This document shows, one piece after another, positions 45,613-53,362 of a stretch of DNA of 64,000 nucleotides. Position 1 is the stretch's first letter. Every line of letters begins with the position of its first letter. Location: contig OZ246399.1 of the NCBI GenBank assembly GCA_965230985.1, forward strand, positions 372,001 through 436,000. Direction: 5' to 3'. The DNA comes from UBA2211 sp035404185 (GTDB taxonomy: Bacteria > Patescibacteriota > Minisyncoccia > Minisyncoccales > Minisyncoccaceae). The notes beneath the pieces were generated by a model, which worked only from the letters and a program-made list of their open reading frames with translations, did not search any database and was not told where the DNA came from. The translations under genes were made by a program, and so were the position numbers.

Positions 45613-45618
45613 TATAAT
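45613..45618 (+). promoter_or_regulatory. -10 box of the histone-like peptide gene
   Basis: TATAAT; start near 45625, leader about 59 bases holding an inverted repeat TAATTAGT (45615-45622) / ACTAATTA (45652-45659) and the AGGTCG element at 45646-45651. A TTGACA at 45585 is 22 bp away, too far to be a standard -35. Confidence 0.45.
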
Positions 45619-45683
45619 TAGTAGATAATTTTTTGGTAATGAAAAAGGTCGACTAATTAAAAATCAAACTTTTTCTAAATAAA

Positions 45684-45776
45684 ATGGCAACAAAAAAGAA
45701 AGCTGTAAAAAAAGCTGCAAAGAAGAAACCAGCAAAGAAAACAGCTAAAAAGAAGACTGCAAAGAAAAGAAAATAA
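45684..45776 (+). CDS. 30-aa Lys/Ala-rich histone H1-like peptide
   Basis: 30 codons from ATG to TAA, composed almost only of Lys, Ala, Thr and Pro in repeats such as KKAAKKKPAKK and TAKKKTAKK, like the C-terminal tail of histone H1 or the bacterial Hc1/AlgP type. It should bind DNA or RNA by charge. Support for a real gene: own -10 box, a leader with the shared AGGTCG element, and a terminator-like hairpin after the stop. A-rich sequence alone can give Lys runs, but the regular Ala/Thr/Pro spacing using GCN codons argues against chance. Confidence 0.7.
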   Translation: MATKKKAVKKAAKKKPAKKTAKKKTAKKRK

Positions 45777-45783
45777 ATTTTCT

Positions 45784-45812
45784 CTAAAACAACTCACTAG
45801 GAGTTGTTTTAG
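45784..45812 (+). terminator. terminator-like hairpin after the histone-like gene
   Basis: Perfect 12-bp stem: CTAAAACAACTC (45784-45795) pairs with GAGTTGTTTTAG (45801-45812), loop ACTAG. The T-run is part of the right arm only. Confidence 0.7.
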
Positions 45813-45831
45813 TTAGAATGTTTTTAAAAGC

Positions 45832-46167
45832 ATGAATATAAAAATAAAAGGAACTAATGTTGAGTTAACAGATTATTTATTAAAATTGATTGATCAAAAA
45901 ATTAAGAAAGTAGAAAAATTACTTCCAGACAATCCAGACCTAATTATTGAGGTTGAGTTAGAAAAGACAACTAGACATCATCAAAAGGGAGATTTATTCC
46001 GCGTAGAGGTTCAAGTTGAAGTTCCGGGTGGTAAATTATTAAGAGCCGTTTCAAAGAAAGAAGACTTCCGTTCTGCTCTAACTGATGTTAGAGAAGAGCT
46101 AGAGGTTCAAATTAAAAAACACAAAGAAAAGATATCTTTAGAACAAAGAAGGAGAGTTAAAAAATAA
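45832..46167 (+). CDS. hpf: ribosome hibernation promoting factor, short form
   Basis: 111 aa. Family pattern: MNIKIKGTNVELTDYLLKLIDQKIKKVEKLL at the N-terminus, then basic LEKTTRHHQKGDLFRVEVQVEVPGG and the helix of VREELEVQIKKHKEK. Binds the decoding centre and silences 70S or 100S ribosomes in starvation. Lacks the C-terminal dimerisation domain of long HPF. A TAGAAT box at 45814-45819 could give a nearly leaderless mRNA. Confidence 0.93.
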   Translation: MNIKIKGTNVELTDYLLKLIDQKIKKVEKLLPDNPDLIIEVELEKTTRHHQKGDLFRVEVQVEVPGGKLLRAVSKKEDFRSALTDVREELEVQIKKHKEKISLEQRRRVKK

Positions 46168-46172
46168 ATAAG

Positions 46173-46200
46173 GGCACCTATTGTTTAGGTGCCTTTTTTG
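46173..46200. terminator. bidirectional terminator between hpf and the minus-strand orphan gene
   Basis: GGCACCTA (46173-46180) / TAGGTGCC (46186-46193), 5-base loop, TTTTTT to the right and an A-rich flank to the left. The minus-strand gene reads through the right arm and stops in the loop (46185-46187). Confidence 0.88.
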
Positions 46201-46583
46201 AATGGGGGATATTCGTATCCGGGCCATTCAATTATTTTTGTGATGACATGGGCGAACAGCTTTCTGTTTCCTATTTCTAAAATAGGAATGCTGCCGTCGT
46301 AGCCAATCAGCTTGATGGTGGTTGTTTCCTCTGTTTGAATCGGTTCAGGTTCTTTTTTAAATAAGCCGAGGAAGCGATTTGAAAGATCGTTTTTCATAAA
46401 TGTCCTGACAAAGACCCTTTGTTCGAATAGTTCATCAAGATTTTCAACCTTTTGTACTTTTTCACCCCATATTTCTATGTGGTCGATATTGTAGCAGTGG
46501 GGCTCTATCACCCAATGAATAATCCCTTTTTTGGGATATTTTTCTTTTCTGCTATAATGTCCTTCTCCAAAAGACTCTGCCAT
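46185..46583 (-). CDS. orphan protein of unknown function
   Basis: 132 aa. Not recognised. Rich in aromatic and charged residues (GIIHWVIEPHCYNIDHIEIWG, WPGYEYPPFKKG), mixed alpha/beta, no TM or signal peptide. An SD AAGGAG lies 6 bases before the ATG, unusual for this genome, and base composition is higher in G+C than in flanking hpf and secA. Single gene, opposite in direction to both neighbours; its stop codon lies in the loop of the shared terminator. One of the five SD-bearing orphan genes. Confidence 0.7.
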   Translation of the reverse strand: MAESFGEGHYSRKEKYPKKGIIHWVIEPHCYNIDHIEIWGEKVQKVENLDELFEQRVFVRTFMKNDLSNRFLGLFKKEPEPIQTEETTTIKLIGYDGSIPILEIGNRKLFAHVITKIIEWPGYEYPPFKKGT

Positions 46584-46589
46584 TTATGA

Positions 46590-46595
46590 CTCCTT
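46590..46595 (-). promoter_or_regulatory. SD sequence of the minus-strand orphan gene
   Basis: AAGGAG on the minus strand, 6 bases before ATG 46583. Confidence 0.75.
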
Positions 46596-46694
46596 TTAAG
46601 TACTATCTCCATTTACGGATTGTTTGTTTATTAGCATGTTTTTATACGTTGGTAAAGTCTTTGACGTTTTATCTTTCTTAATATAGTATGTAGT

Positions 46695-46702
46695 GGTATA
46701 AT
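46695..46702 (+). promoter_or_regulatory. -10 promoter of secA
   Basis: GG-TATAAT preceded by T (TGGTATAAT context), 11 bases before ATG 46714; leader about 5 bases. Confidence 0.55.
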
Positions 46703-46713
46703 AATTAAAATAT

Positions 46714-49158
46714 ATGGCATTTCTAGAAAGCCTTTTTGGCAACGCAAACACTAAATACGCAAACAGTTTAAAGCCTTTAATCAATCAAATTAATGATTTA
46801 GAGACTGAGGTTTCGGCTTTAAATCCTGAAGAGGTTAAATTTAAGATACAAGATATTAAAAAAAGATTAATTGATGGGGAAGCAATAGACAATGTTTTGC
46901 CAGAGGTTTTTGCTTTGGTAAGAGAGGCTGGCAAGAGGACTCTTAATCAAAGGCATTTTGATTGTCAGTTGATCGGAGGAATAGCTTTACATCAGGGTAA
47001 AATTGCTGAGATGAGAACAGGAGAAGGAAAAACACTAACCGCAACCCTACCTTTAGTTTTAAACTCTCTTTCAAGTAAAGGATGTCACTTAGTTACCGTT
47101 AATGATTATTTATCAAGAAGAGATGCTGTTTGGATGGGACAGATATATAATTTTCTTGGCTTAACAGTTGGTTGTATAAATCATGACCAGTCTTTTATCT
47201 ATGATTCAGAATATAAAAAAGCTGAAGAAAAAAAAGATGAAATAAGAGATGAACTTGGAGGATTCTTGGTTGAAGAAGATTTTTTAAAGCCTTGCTCAAG
47301 AAAAGAAGCTTACGATTGTGATATTACTTATGGAACGAATAATGAGTTTGGTTTTGATTATCTTAAAGATAACATGGTTTATGATTTAAAGAATAGAATG
47401 CAGAGAGGATTTAATTATGCAATCGTTGATGAAGTGGATTCAATATTAATTGATGAAGCTAGAACGCCTTTGATTATCTCTGCTCCCGATGAAGAAGGAT
47501 CAAAGTGGTATACCGAATTTTCAAAAATTATTCCTAGATTGAGCAAAGAAGAAGATTATGAAGTTGATGAAAAATTAAGAGCTGTTACTTTAACAGAAAA
47601 AGGAATTGATAAGATAGAAGGAATTTTAAATGTGGGAAATATTTACGATGAGAGAGGAATAAAATATCTTCATCATATGGAGCAGGCCCTTAAAGCAGAA
47701 ATACTTTTTAAAAAAGACAAAGACTATGTTATTAAAAATGGTGAAATTATCATTGTTGATGAATTTACAGGAAGAATGATGCCAGGAAGAAGATGGTCCG
47801 GTGGGCTTCATCAAGCGATAGAAGCCAAAGAAGGTGTAAGGATTATGCCTGAATCAATAACTTTAGCCTCAATTACTTTCCAGAATTATTTTAGAATGTA
47901 TGAAAAACTTGCTGGGATGACAGGAACCGCTGAAACATCAGCTGAAGAATTTGACAAGGTATATCACTTGGACGTTGTTGTTATTCCAACCAATAAAAAC
48001 ATCATTAGAAAAGATTTAGGAGATAAGGTTTACAAAACAGAAGAAGCTAAATTTAAAGCCGTAGCCGAAGAAGTTAAAGAGAAATACAAAATAGGTCAGC
48101 CAGTATTAGTTGGAACGACTTCGATTGAAAAAAATGAATATTTAGATAAATTATTATCAAGAGAAGGAATTCCTCATAAGGTTTTAAATGCTAAGCATCA
48201 CGAAGAAGAAGGTGAGATTATTGCTCAAGCCGGAAGAAAGGGTGGTGTTACTATTGCTACTAATATGGCAGGAAGAGGAGTCGATATATATTTAGGAGGA
48301 AAACCATCAACACCAGAAGAAAACGAAGAAGTTAAAAAGTTAGGTGGTTTGCATGTTATCGGAACCGAGAGGCATGAAGCAAGAAGAATTGATAATCAAT
48401 TAAGAGGAAGAGCTGGAAGACAAGGAGACCCAGGAACAACTCAATTTTTTGTTTCTTTAGATGATGATGTTATCAGAATATTCGGAGGAGACAGAATAAA
48501 ATCCTTAATGGAAAGATTTAATATTCCTGAAGACACTCCAATTGAAAATGGAATGATTTCTAAAAGCATTGAATCGGCTCAAGGAAAAATAGAAGGATTT
48601 AACTTTGATGCTAGAAAACATGTTTTGGAATATGACGATGTTTTAAACAAACAAAGAGGAACAATTTATTCAAAAAGAGTTGAGATATTGGAGAAATCAG
48701 AAAAAGGAGAATTAAAAGAAGTAGTTTTGCCGTTATTGGAAAAATACAATTATTCTCAAGAAGATTACGAGAAGAAAGAAAAAGAGGTGGGAGCGGAAAA
48801 TATGAGACAGATTGAAAAAATAGCCGGTTTAAGGGTGATAGACAATCTTTGGATTGAGCATTTGGAAAACATGGAAAGCTTAAAGGATTCGGTTAGATTA
48901 AGAGCTTATGGCCAAAGAGATCCTCTAGTTGAGTACAAGAAGGAAGGATACAAGATGTTTAAGGAATTACTAGAGAACTATGAAAGAATGTTGGTAGAGA
49001 GTATTATGAGGGCATCAATTAAAGTAGAAAATACTCCCAATCAGATGCAAGCTGTTTCGGAAAACAGAGGAAACAGTGTTTCTAAATCAGAAGTTGGCAG
49101 AAATGATCCTTGTCCTTGCGGCAGTGGGAAGAAATATAAGCATTGTTGCGGGAAGTAA
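46714..49158 (+). CDS. secA: preprotein translocase ATPase SecA
   Basis: 814 aa. Walker A in MRTGEGKTLTATL (about 100-112), DEAD-like VDEVDSILIDEARTPLI, NBD2 with MAGRGVDIYLGG and RRIDNQLRGRAGRQGDPG, helical scaffold and wing domains, and a C-terminal SEC-C zinc motif DPCPCGSGKKYKHCCGK. Drives Sec-dependent export through SecYEG, consistent with the many exported proteins in this window. The downstream HD gene begins one base after the stop. Confidence 0.98.
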   Translation: MAFLESLFGNANTKYANSLKPLINQINDLETEVSALNPEEVKFKIQDIKKRLIDGEAIDNVLPEVFALVREAGKRTLNQRHFDCQLIGGIALHQGKIAEMRTGEGKTLTATLPLVLNSLSSKGCHLVTVNDYLSRRDAVWMGQIYNFLGLTVGCINHDQSFIYDSEYKKAEEKKDEIRDELGGFLVEEDFLKPCSRKEAYDCDITYGTNNEFGFDYLKDNMVYDLKNRMQRGFNYAIVDEVDSILIDEARTPLIISAPDEEGSKWYTEFSKIIPRLSKEEDYEVDEKLRAVTLTEKGIDKIEGILNVGNIYDERGIKYLHHMEQALKAEILFKKDKDYVIKNGEIIIVDEFTGRMMPGRRWSGGLHQAIEAKEGVRIMPESITLASITFQNYFRMYEKLAGMTGTAETSAEEFDKVYHLDVVVIPTNKNIIRKDLGDKVYKTEEAKFKAVAEEVKEKYKIGQPVLVGTTSIEKNEYLDKLLSREGIPHKVLNAKHHEEEGEIIAQAGRKGGVTIATNMAGRGVDIYLGGKPSTPEENEEVKKLGGLHVIGTERHEARRIDNQLRGRAGRQGDPGTTQFFVSLDDDVIRIFGGDRIKSLMERFNIPEDTPIENGMISKSIESAQGKIEGFNFDARKHVLEYDDVLNKQRGTIYSKRVEILEKSEKGELKEVVLPLLEKYNYSQEDYEKKEKEVGAENMRQIEKIAGLRVIDNLWIEHLENMESLKDSVRLRAYGQRDPLVEYKKEGYKMFKELLENYERMLVESIMRASIKVENTPNQMQAVSENRGNSVSKSEVGRNDPCPCGSGKKYKHCCGK

Positions 49159-49159
49159 T

Positions 49160-49822
49160 ATGAAAATAAATAACAAAATAATTGAAGAGATTAAAAAGAT
49201 AGCCAAAGGTTATTTTGTTGGTGCTAGTAGTTGTCATGACTGGACTCATATTGAAAGGGTTTATAATCTAGCTATTAAAATTGCTAAAAAAGAGGGAGCA
49301 AATATTGATATTGTGAAGGCATCTGTCTATCTTCATGATATTGGGCGTAAGGAAGAGATGAATAAAAAAGGGAAGATTTGTCATGCTGAAATAGGCTCTA
49401 AATTGGCTGAACAAATTTTATCAAAATTTAATTTAAATGATGATATCATTGAAAATATAAAGCACTGTATTCTTTCTCATAGATATAGGAATGACTGTAA
49501 ACCAGAAACAATCGAGGCTAAGGTTTTATTTGACGCCGATAAACTTGATTCTATTGGTGCAGTTGGAGTGGCGAGAGACTTTCTTTTTGCTGGATATTAT
49601 GGAGGGCTTCTCTATGTTGGTAATGAGAAACAGGTTGCAGAAAATGCAAGAGACTATGCTTATACCAAAAAGGACACAGCATTATTAGAATATTATTACA
49701 AATTAAGAAAAGTTAAGTCAGGAATGTTAACTAAAACAGGAAAAGAAATTGCCGAAGATAGACACGAATATATGGCAAACTTTTTTAAGAGATTTGATTT
49801 AGAAGTAAAGGGTAAATTGTAG
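49160..49822 (+). CDS. HD-domain phosphohydrolase
   Basis: 220 aa from ATG 49160 (TAA-T-ATG after secA); a start at 49076 inside secA is in frame but would overlap by 83 bases. HD metal motif: HDWTHIERVYNLA, VYLHDIGR, then H...D residues in HCILSHRYR and LFDADKLDSIGAVGVAR. Resembles YedJ/uncharacterised HD hydrolases that act on nucleotides or phosphates. Substrate unknown. Confidence 0.88.
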   Translation: MKINNKIIEEIKKIAKGYFVGASSCHDWTHIERVYNLAIKIAKKEGANIDIVKASVYLHDIGRKEEMNKKGKICHAEIGSKLAEQILSKFNLNDDIIENIKHCILSHRYRNDCKPETIEAKVLFDADKLDSIGAVGVARDFLFAGYYGGLLYVGNEKQVAENARDYAYTKKDTALLEYYYKLRKVKSGMLTKTGKEIAEDRHEYMANFFKRFDLEVKGKL

Positions 49823-49831
49823 TATAAAAAA

Positions 49832-50281
49832 ATGATGTTTGAAGAATTTTTGTTAAAAGCAAAAATTAATACATACGCTAGCAACGGAGAAAATGAAGAA
49901 AAGATACTAGAAGATGGTAGCAAGGAGTTAGTCTATAAAAATAATGAATGGGAATATAGGGATAGATATTTTGGATTCAATCCGTTTATCGGAGAAGAAA
50001 TTATTTTTAAGGATAGTAAAATTTTTTGGGGCATGAATTATTATGGTAGAATTATTTCTGATAAAGTTGAAACAGAACAGATTTACCAATTTCTTAAAAA
50101 GTCTCTACGATTAGCAAAAATAGAATACCCATTTAGAGGGCCTATTGATTTTCAGGAGAATAATTGGATTTATAAAAATAAAATTAATGGTATAGCAAAT
50201 AATTTTACTGGAAAAGAATCAATCTATTTTAAACAAGAGAAGGTTTATGAATTAATATATCATGGTGGTATTATTAAATAA
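49832..50281 (+). CDS. DUF5680-like protein
   Basis: 149 aa. FEEFLLKAKINTYA, DGSKELVYKNNEWEYRDRYFG, FIGEEIIF and FWGMNYYG fit the DUF5680 pattern, a domain otherwise often attached to helix-turn-helix regulators. Here it stands alone without an HTH. Soluble, function unknown. Follows the HD gene by 9 bases. Confidence 0.6.
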   Translation: MMFEEFLLKAKINTYASNGENEEKILEDGSKELVYKNNEWEYRDRYFGFNPFIGEEIIFKDSKIFWGMNYYGRIISDKVETEQIYQFLKKSLRLAKIEYPFRGPIDFQENNWIYKNKINGIANNFTGKESIYFKQEKVYELIYHGGIIK

Positions 50282-50290
50282 TACTAAGAT

Positions 50291-50569
50291 ATGGCTATAA
50301 TCAAAAAGAAAATTCCTCCAGATTTCTATGACTTAGTTAATTCCAACAAAAAGAATTTTGAATTGAGATTAAATGAATTCGAAGTCAAAGAAGGAGACAC
50401 TCTTATTCTTGAAGAATGGGATCCTAAAACAAAGGAATACACCGGAAGAATAATAGAAAGAGAGGTCGGATATGTTTTAAAATTTAAATTAAACGATTTC
50501 GGACAAGAAGAATTGATAAGAGAGAAGGGATTAGTAGTTTTTTCTTTAAAAAACAAGAAGATTGAATAG
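50291..50569 (+). CDS. ASCH/DUF3850-like protein
   Basis: 92 aa. IKKKIPPDFYDLVNSNKKNFELRLNEFEVKEGDTLILEEWDP and YTGRIIEREVGYVLKF follow the DUF3850 (ASCH, PUA-like fold) pattern, probably an RNA- or nucleotide-binding fold. Last gene of the secA transcript before a hairpin. Confidence 0.7.
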   Translation: MAIIKKKIPPDFYDLVNSNKKNFELRLNEFEVKEGDTLILEEWDPKTKEYTGRIIEREVGYVLKFKLNDFGQEELIREKGLVVFSLKNKKIE

Positions 50570-50591
50570 GAACAGTATTATATGATATACT
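50562..50591 (+). promoter_or_regulatory. promoter of the Cys-rich orphan gene
   Basis: TTGAAT (50562-50567), 18-bp spacer, TATACT (50586-50591) with upstream TGA. Overlaps the stop of the DUF3850 gene and the palindrome at 50571-50594. Confidence 0.55.
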
Positions 50592-50598
50592 GTTTTTA
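50571..50598 (+). promoter_or_regulatory. inverted repeat over the -10 box (operator or terminator)
   Basis: AACAGTAT (50571-50578), 8-base gap, ATACTGTT (50587-50594), then TTT. It may terminate the secA transcript, repress the next promoter, or both. Confidence 0.5.
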
Positions 50599-50607
50599 GT
50601 TCACAAA

Positions 50608-50613
50608 AAGGAG
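50608..50613 (+). promoter_or_regulatory. SD sequence deciding the start at 50624
   Basis: AAGGAG 10 bases before ATG 50624; the in-frame GTG at 50615 is only one base away and is rejected. Confidence 0.75.
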
Positions 50614-50623
50614 CGTGAAATAT

Positions 50624-50965
50624 ATGGACGAGTTTATAGATTTCATTTCCAAGTTTTCTTTATTACTTAGAGAAAGCTTAAATCAATTGCAAGAACAATT
50701 ACAAGAAGAACAACAAGGAAAGTTTGAAGCCAATTATTTTATAAGAATCGGAAAATGTAATGGCTGCTGCTTTTCTTGTCTCAACCTTTGTAAATCTTTT
50801 GAAAAACTTGTTTTTTGTAGCAACTGTATGGCTATAAGTTGTTATAACAACAGACGCTTCGAAGATTTGAATCATATATGCAATCAGGATTGTTTCAATT
50901 GTAAGAATACTGGCTGTGTCAATCATTTAAAATTTAATATCAAAGAAATTAATAAATACATATAA
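50624..50965 (+). CDS. cysteine-rich orphan protein, putative zinc binding
   Basis: 113 aa. N-terminal amphipathic helix and Gln-rich stretch (LNQLQEQLQEEQQG), then 14 cysteines and several histidines in CNGCCFSCLNLC, CSNCMAISC, HICNQDCFNCKNTGCVNH, suggesting two or more zinc-finger-like knots. Not recognised as any named family. Has its own promoter, SD and terminator; one of the five SD-bearing orphan genes. Confidence 0.75.
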   Translation: MDEFIDFISKFSLLLRESLNQLQEQLQEEQQGKFEANYFIRIGKCNGCCFSCLNLCKSFEKLVFCSNCMAISCYNNRRFEDLNHICNQDCFNCKNTGCVNHLKFNIKEINKYI

Positions 50966-50968
50966 TTT

Positions 50969-50993
50969 CAGTCCTTGTGGCTGTAATTTTTTT
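50969..50993 (+). terminator. intrinsic terminator after the Cys-rich gene
   Basis: CAGTCC (50969-50974) pairs with GGCTG (50979-50983) with a one-base bulge, followed by a 7-T run that merges with the next -35 box. Confidence 0.65.
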
Positions 50994-51020
50994 GACAAAA
51001 AATCAAATCTATTCTATATA
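50992..51020 (+). promoter_or_regulatory. promoter of typA
   Basis: Consensus TTGACA (50992-50997), 17-bp spacer, TATATA (51015-51020). Start near 51027, leader about 42 bases. Confidence 0.75.
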
Positions 51021-51041
51021 TAGTATATACGTAAAAAGCTT

Positions 51042-51063
51042 TCTGCTTCTTGGCAGATTTTTT
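51042..51063 (+). promoter_or_regulatory. terminator-like hairpin in the typA leader
   Basis: TCTGC (51042-51046) / GCAGA (51053-51057), 6-base loop, then T run ending 6 bases before ATG 51069. Short stem; candidate attenuator. Confidence 0.4.
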
Positions 51064-51068
51064 AAATT

Positions 51069-52868
51069 ATGGAAATAAGAAACATAGCCATTATAGCCCA
51101 CGTAGATCACGGTAAAACAACATTAACAGATGCTTTAATGAGGCAGACTGGAGTGGCCGAAGAAGGGTTTACGATGGATACAAATGAATTAGAAAAAGAA
51201 AGAGGAATTACTATTTATTCAAAGAATGCCTCTGTTTTCTATAAAGATACTAAAATTAACATCGTGGATACTCCTGGACACGCTGATTTTGGTTCGGAAG
51301 TAGAACGTGTTTTGAGGTCAATCGATTCAGTTTTGTTGGTTGTTGATGCTCAGGAAGGTCCGATGCCTCAAACTAAATTTGTTTTGAAAAAATCACTGGA
51401 ATTGGGATTGAAGCCAATCGTAGTAATCAATAAGATTGATAAGGCAGCGGCCAGACCAGAAGAAGTGAAAGAAATGGTTTTGGAATTATTCATGGATTTA
51501 GGAGCTAACGATGAACAGCTTGATTTCGAATACATCTATGCTATCGGCAGAGACGGAATAGCTAAAAAAGAATTAACAGACGAATCAAAAGATTTAACTC
51601 CGTTATTGGATTTAATCTTGGAAAAAGTTCCGGCTGCCTCTTCTGAAGAATTGACTAATAAACCACTAAGAGCTCAGCCTTTTAATCTTGCTTATGATAA
51701 TTTCTTGGGTAGATTGGCTGTTTGCAGAGTTTACGAAGGAAAGATCAAGAAAGGAGACGAAGTGTATATCAAAGGAATTAAAGAAGAAACCAGAAAAGGA
51801 AAGATTATTAAAATATATACTTTCTACGGATTAGACAGAAGAGATTCCGAAGAAGCTATTGCCGGAGATGTTATTATGATTGCCGGTATCGCCGATATCT
51901 TTATCGGAGAAACTATTTGCAGCAATCCGGACCAGGAAGCATTGCCGGTAATCAGCATTGATGAACCGACTATTTCTTTGAACTTTTTGGTTAATAATTC
52001 TCCTTTTGCCGGTCGTGACGGAAAGTATGTCACCAACAGACAGATAAGGGAAAGATTGGAAAAAGAATTGGAAGTTAATGTGGGATTAAAAATAGATTTT
52101 TCTTCAACCGATTTCTATAAAGTGTACGGCAGAGGTGAATTGCATATTGCCATTCTTTTGGAGAAAATGAGAAGAGAAGGATTTGAGTTGCAAGTTTCTC
52201 AACCACAAGTAATTATTAAAGAAGAGAATGGAAAGAAACTAGAACCTTTTGAAGAAGTTATTATTGATGTTCCCGATGATATGTCCGGTATTGTTATCGA
52301 AAAACTTTCTAAGAGAAAGGGAATTATGACAGAAATGAGGCCAGAACAAGGACACACTAGAATTGTTTTTGAGATGCCAACTAGAGGTCTATTGGGGTAT
52401 AAGCCAGACTTTGTTATGGATACCCGCGGAGAGGGCATTTTAGCCAGTCGAGTACTAGGTTTTAGACCATATGCTGGTGAAATTGAGACCAGAACTACTG
52501 GTTCCATGACTTCTATGGTTACTGGCAAATCTTCAGGATTTTCTTTATGGGGCCTACAGGAAAGAGGAGTCTTGTATATTGGCCACGCTGAAGAAATTTA
52601 TGAAGGAATGGTTATCGGAAATGTTTCTAAAGGAAATGATTTGGCGGTTAATCCGACTAAAGGAAAAGAGCTTTCAAATATGAGAGCTTCTGGATCGGAC
52701 GAAGCGATTAAATTAACTCCTCCAGTTAGAGTTTCTTTAGAGGGAGGATTGAGTATTATGAAAGATGATGAATATTTAGAAATCACTCCTAATAATATCC
52801 GTTTAAGAAAACAGTACTTATCTGAGATTGAAAGAATTAGACAAAAGAGAAAAGAAAAAGAGACTTAA
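51069..52868 (+). CDS. typA: translational GTPase TypA/BipA
   Basis: 599 aa. G1 AHVDHGKTT (residues 10-18), G2 within ERGITIYSKN, G3 DTPGHADFG, G4 NKID, then domains II, III, V and the family-specific C-terminal domain (RGLLGYKPDFVMDTRGEGI, LEGGLSIMKDDEYLEITPNNIRLRK). Ribosome-binding GTPase used in 50S assembly and stress. Its stop codon sits in the loop of the terminator hairpin. Confidence 0.98.
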   Translation: MEIRNIAIIAHVDHGKTTLTDALMRQTGVAEEGFTMDTNELEKERGITIYSKNASVFYKDTKINIVDTPGHADFGSEVERVLRSIDSVLLVVDAQEGPMPQTKFVLKKSLELGLKPIVVINKIDKAAARPEEVKEMVLELFMDLGANDEQLDFEYIYAIGRDGIAKKELTDESKDLTPLLDLILEKVPAASSEELTNKPLRAQPFNLAYDNFLGRLAVCRVYEGKIKKGDEVYIKGIKEETRKGKIIKIYTFYGLDRRDSEEAIAGDVIMIAGIADIFIGETICSNPDQEALPVISIDEPTISLNFLVNNSPFAGRDGKYVTNRQIRERLEKELEVNVGLKIDFSSTDFYKVYGRGELHIAILLEKMRREGFELQVSQPQVIIKEENGKKLEPFEEVIIDVPDDMSGIVIEKLSKRKGIMTEMRPEQGHTRIVFEMPTRGLLGYKPDFVMDTRGEGILASRVLGFRPYAGEIETRTTGSMTSMVTGKSSGFSLWGLQERGVLYIGHAEEIYEGMVIGNVSKGNDLAVNPTKGKELSNMRASGSDEAIKLTPPVRVSLEGGLSIMKDDEYLEITPNNIRLRKQYLSEIERIRQKRKEKET

Positions 52869-52881
52869 TAGTCTCTTTTTT
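52856..52881. terminator. bidirectional terminator, typA stop in the loop
   Basis: AAAAGAGACT pairs with AGTCTCTTTT across loop TAAT; the loop contains the TAA stop (52866-52868). T run on both strands, so it also serves the convergent carbonic-anhydrase-like gene ending at 52884. Confidence 0.9.
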
Positions 52882-52883
52882 GA

Positions 52884-53312
52884 TTAATCAATAACAATAA
52901 AGTTAACTTCGTGTCCGTGAGGGTCGAGCATTTGCGCCCATATTTTTACAACCGACATGTCAGGGAATTCTTTTTTAATTATTTCCGCCACTTTTTTCAT
53001 GTCTTCGGTCTGTTTATTTTTTTCCTCTTCTTCAGAATTGAATTGATAGGAATTCTTGTATGCTCCGCAGTCGCTGTGGTGAATGAGAATAACTTTTCTC
53101 GCTTCATGAAGATCGTGAGATATTTTAATCTGATTTAAAAGATAATTTTTTAAAATTTCATTATCGTCGGCGATTCCTTTCCCAGCTCCGGCGACGGAAG
53201 CAATATCGCAGTCTCCAATGCCGTAATTGTCGTCAATGAATTTCATTGTTTCGGCGATTAGCCTGAAATCAATACAGTGGAAGATAATAGTTGAACAGGT
53301 ATGTTTGCTCAT
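52884..53312 (-). CDS. beta-carbonic-anhydrase-like protein
   Basis: 142 aa, shorter than classic beta-carbonic anhydrases (about 200). Zinc ligands: C13-x-D15-x-R17 in FHCIDFR and H79-x2-C82 in HHSDCGAY, the correct beta-class arrangement. Lacks the C-terminal portion of larger members, so CO2 hydration is likely but not certain. Cytoplasmic, single gene, convergent with typA. Confidence 0.82.
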   Translation of the reverse strand: MSKHTCSTIIFHCIDFRLIAETMKFIDDNYGIGDCDIASVAGAGKGIADDNEILKNYLLNQIKISHDLHEARKVILIHHSDCGAYKNSYQFNSEEEEKNKQTEDMKKVAEIIKKEFPDMSVVKIWAQMLDPHGHEVNFIVID

Positions 53313-53362
53313 GTTTTTCTTCTCGATTAATTTGTTTATAATAACTATATATCTTATTGCCG

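Noticed and set aside
45585..45618. TTGACA at 45585 as -35 partner of TATAAT 45613
   Set aside because: The spacer is 22 bp, too long for a standard sigma-70 promoter.
49076..49159. Upstream start of the HD gene inside secA
   Set aside because: An 83-base overlap with the secA SEC-C end is unlikely; ATG 49160 matches the common TAA-T-ATG junction.
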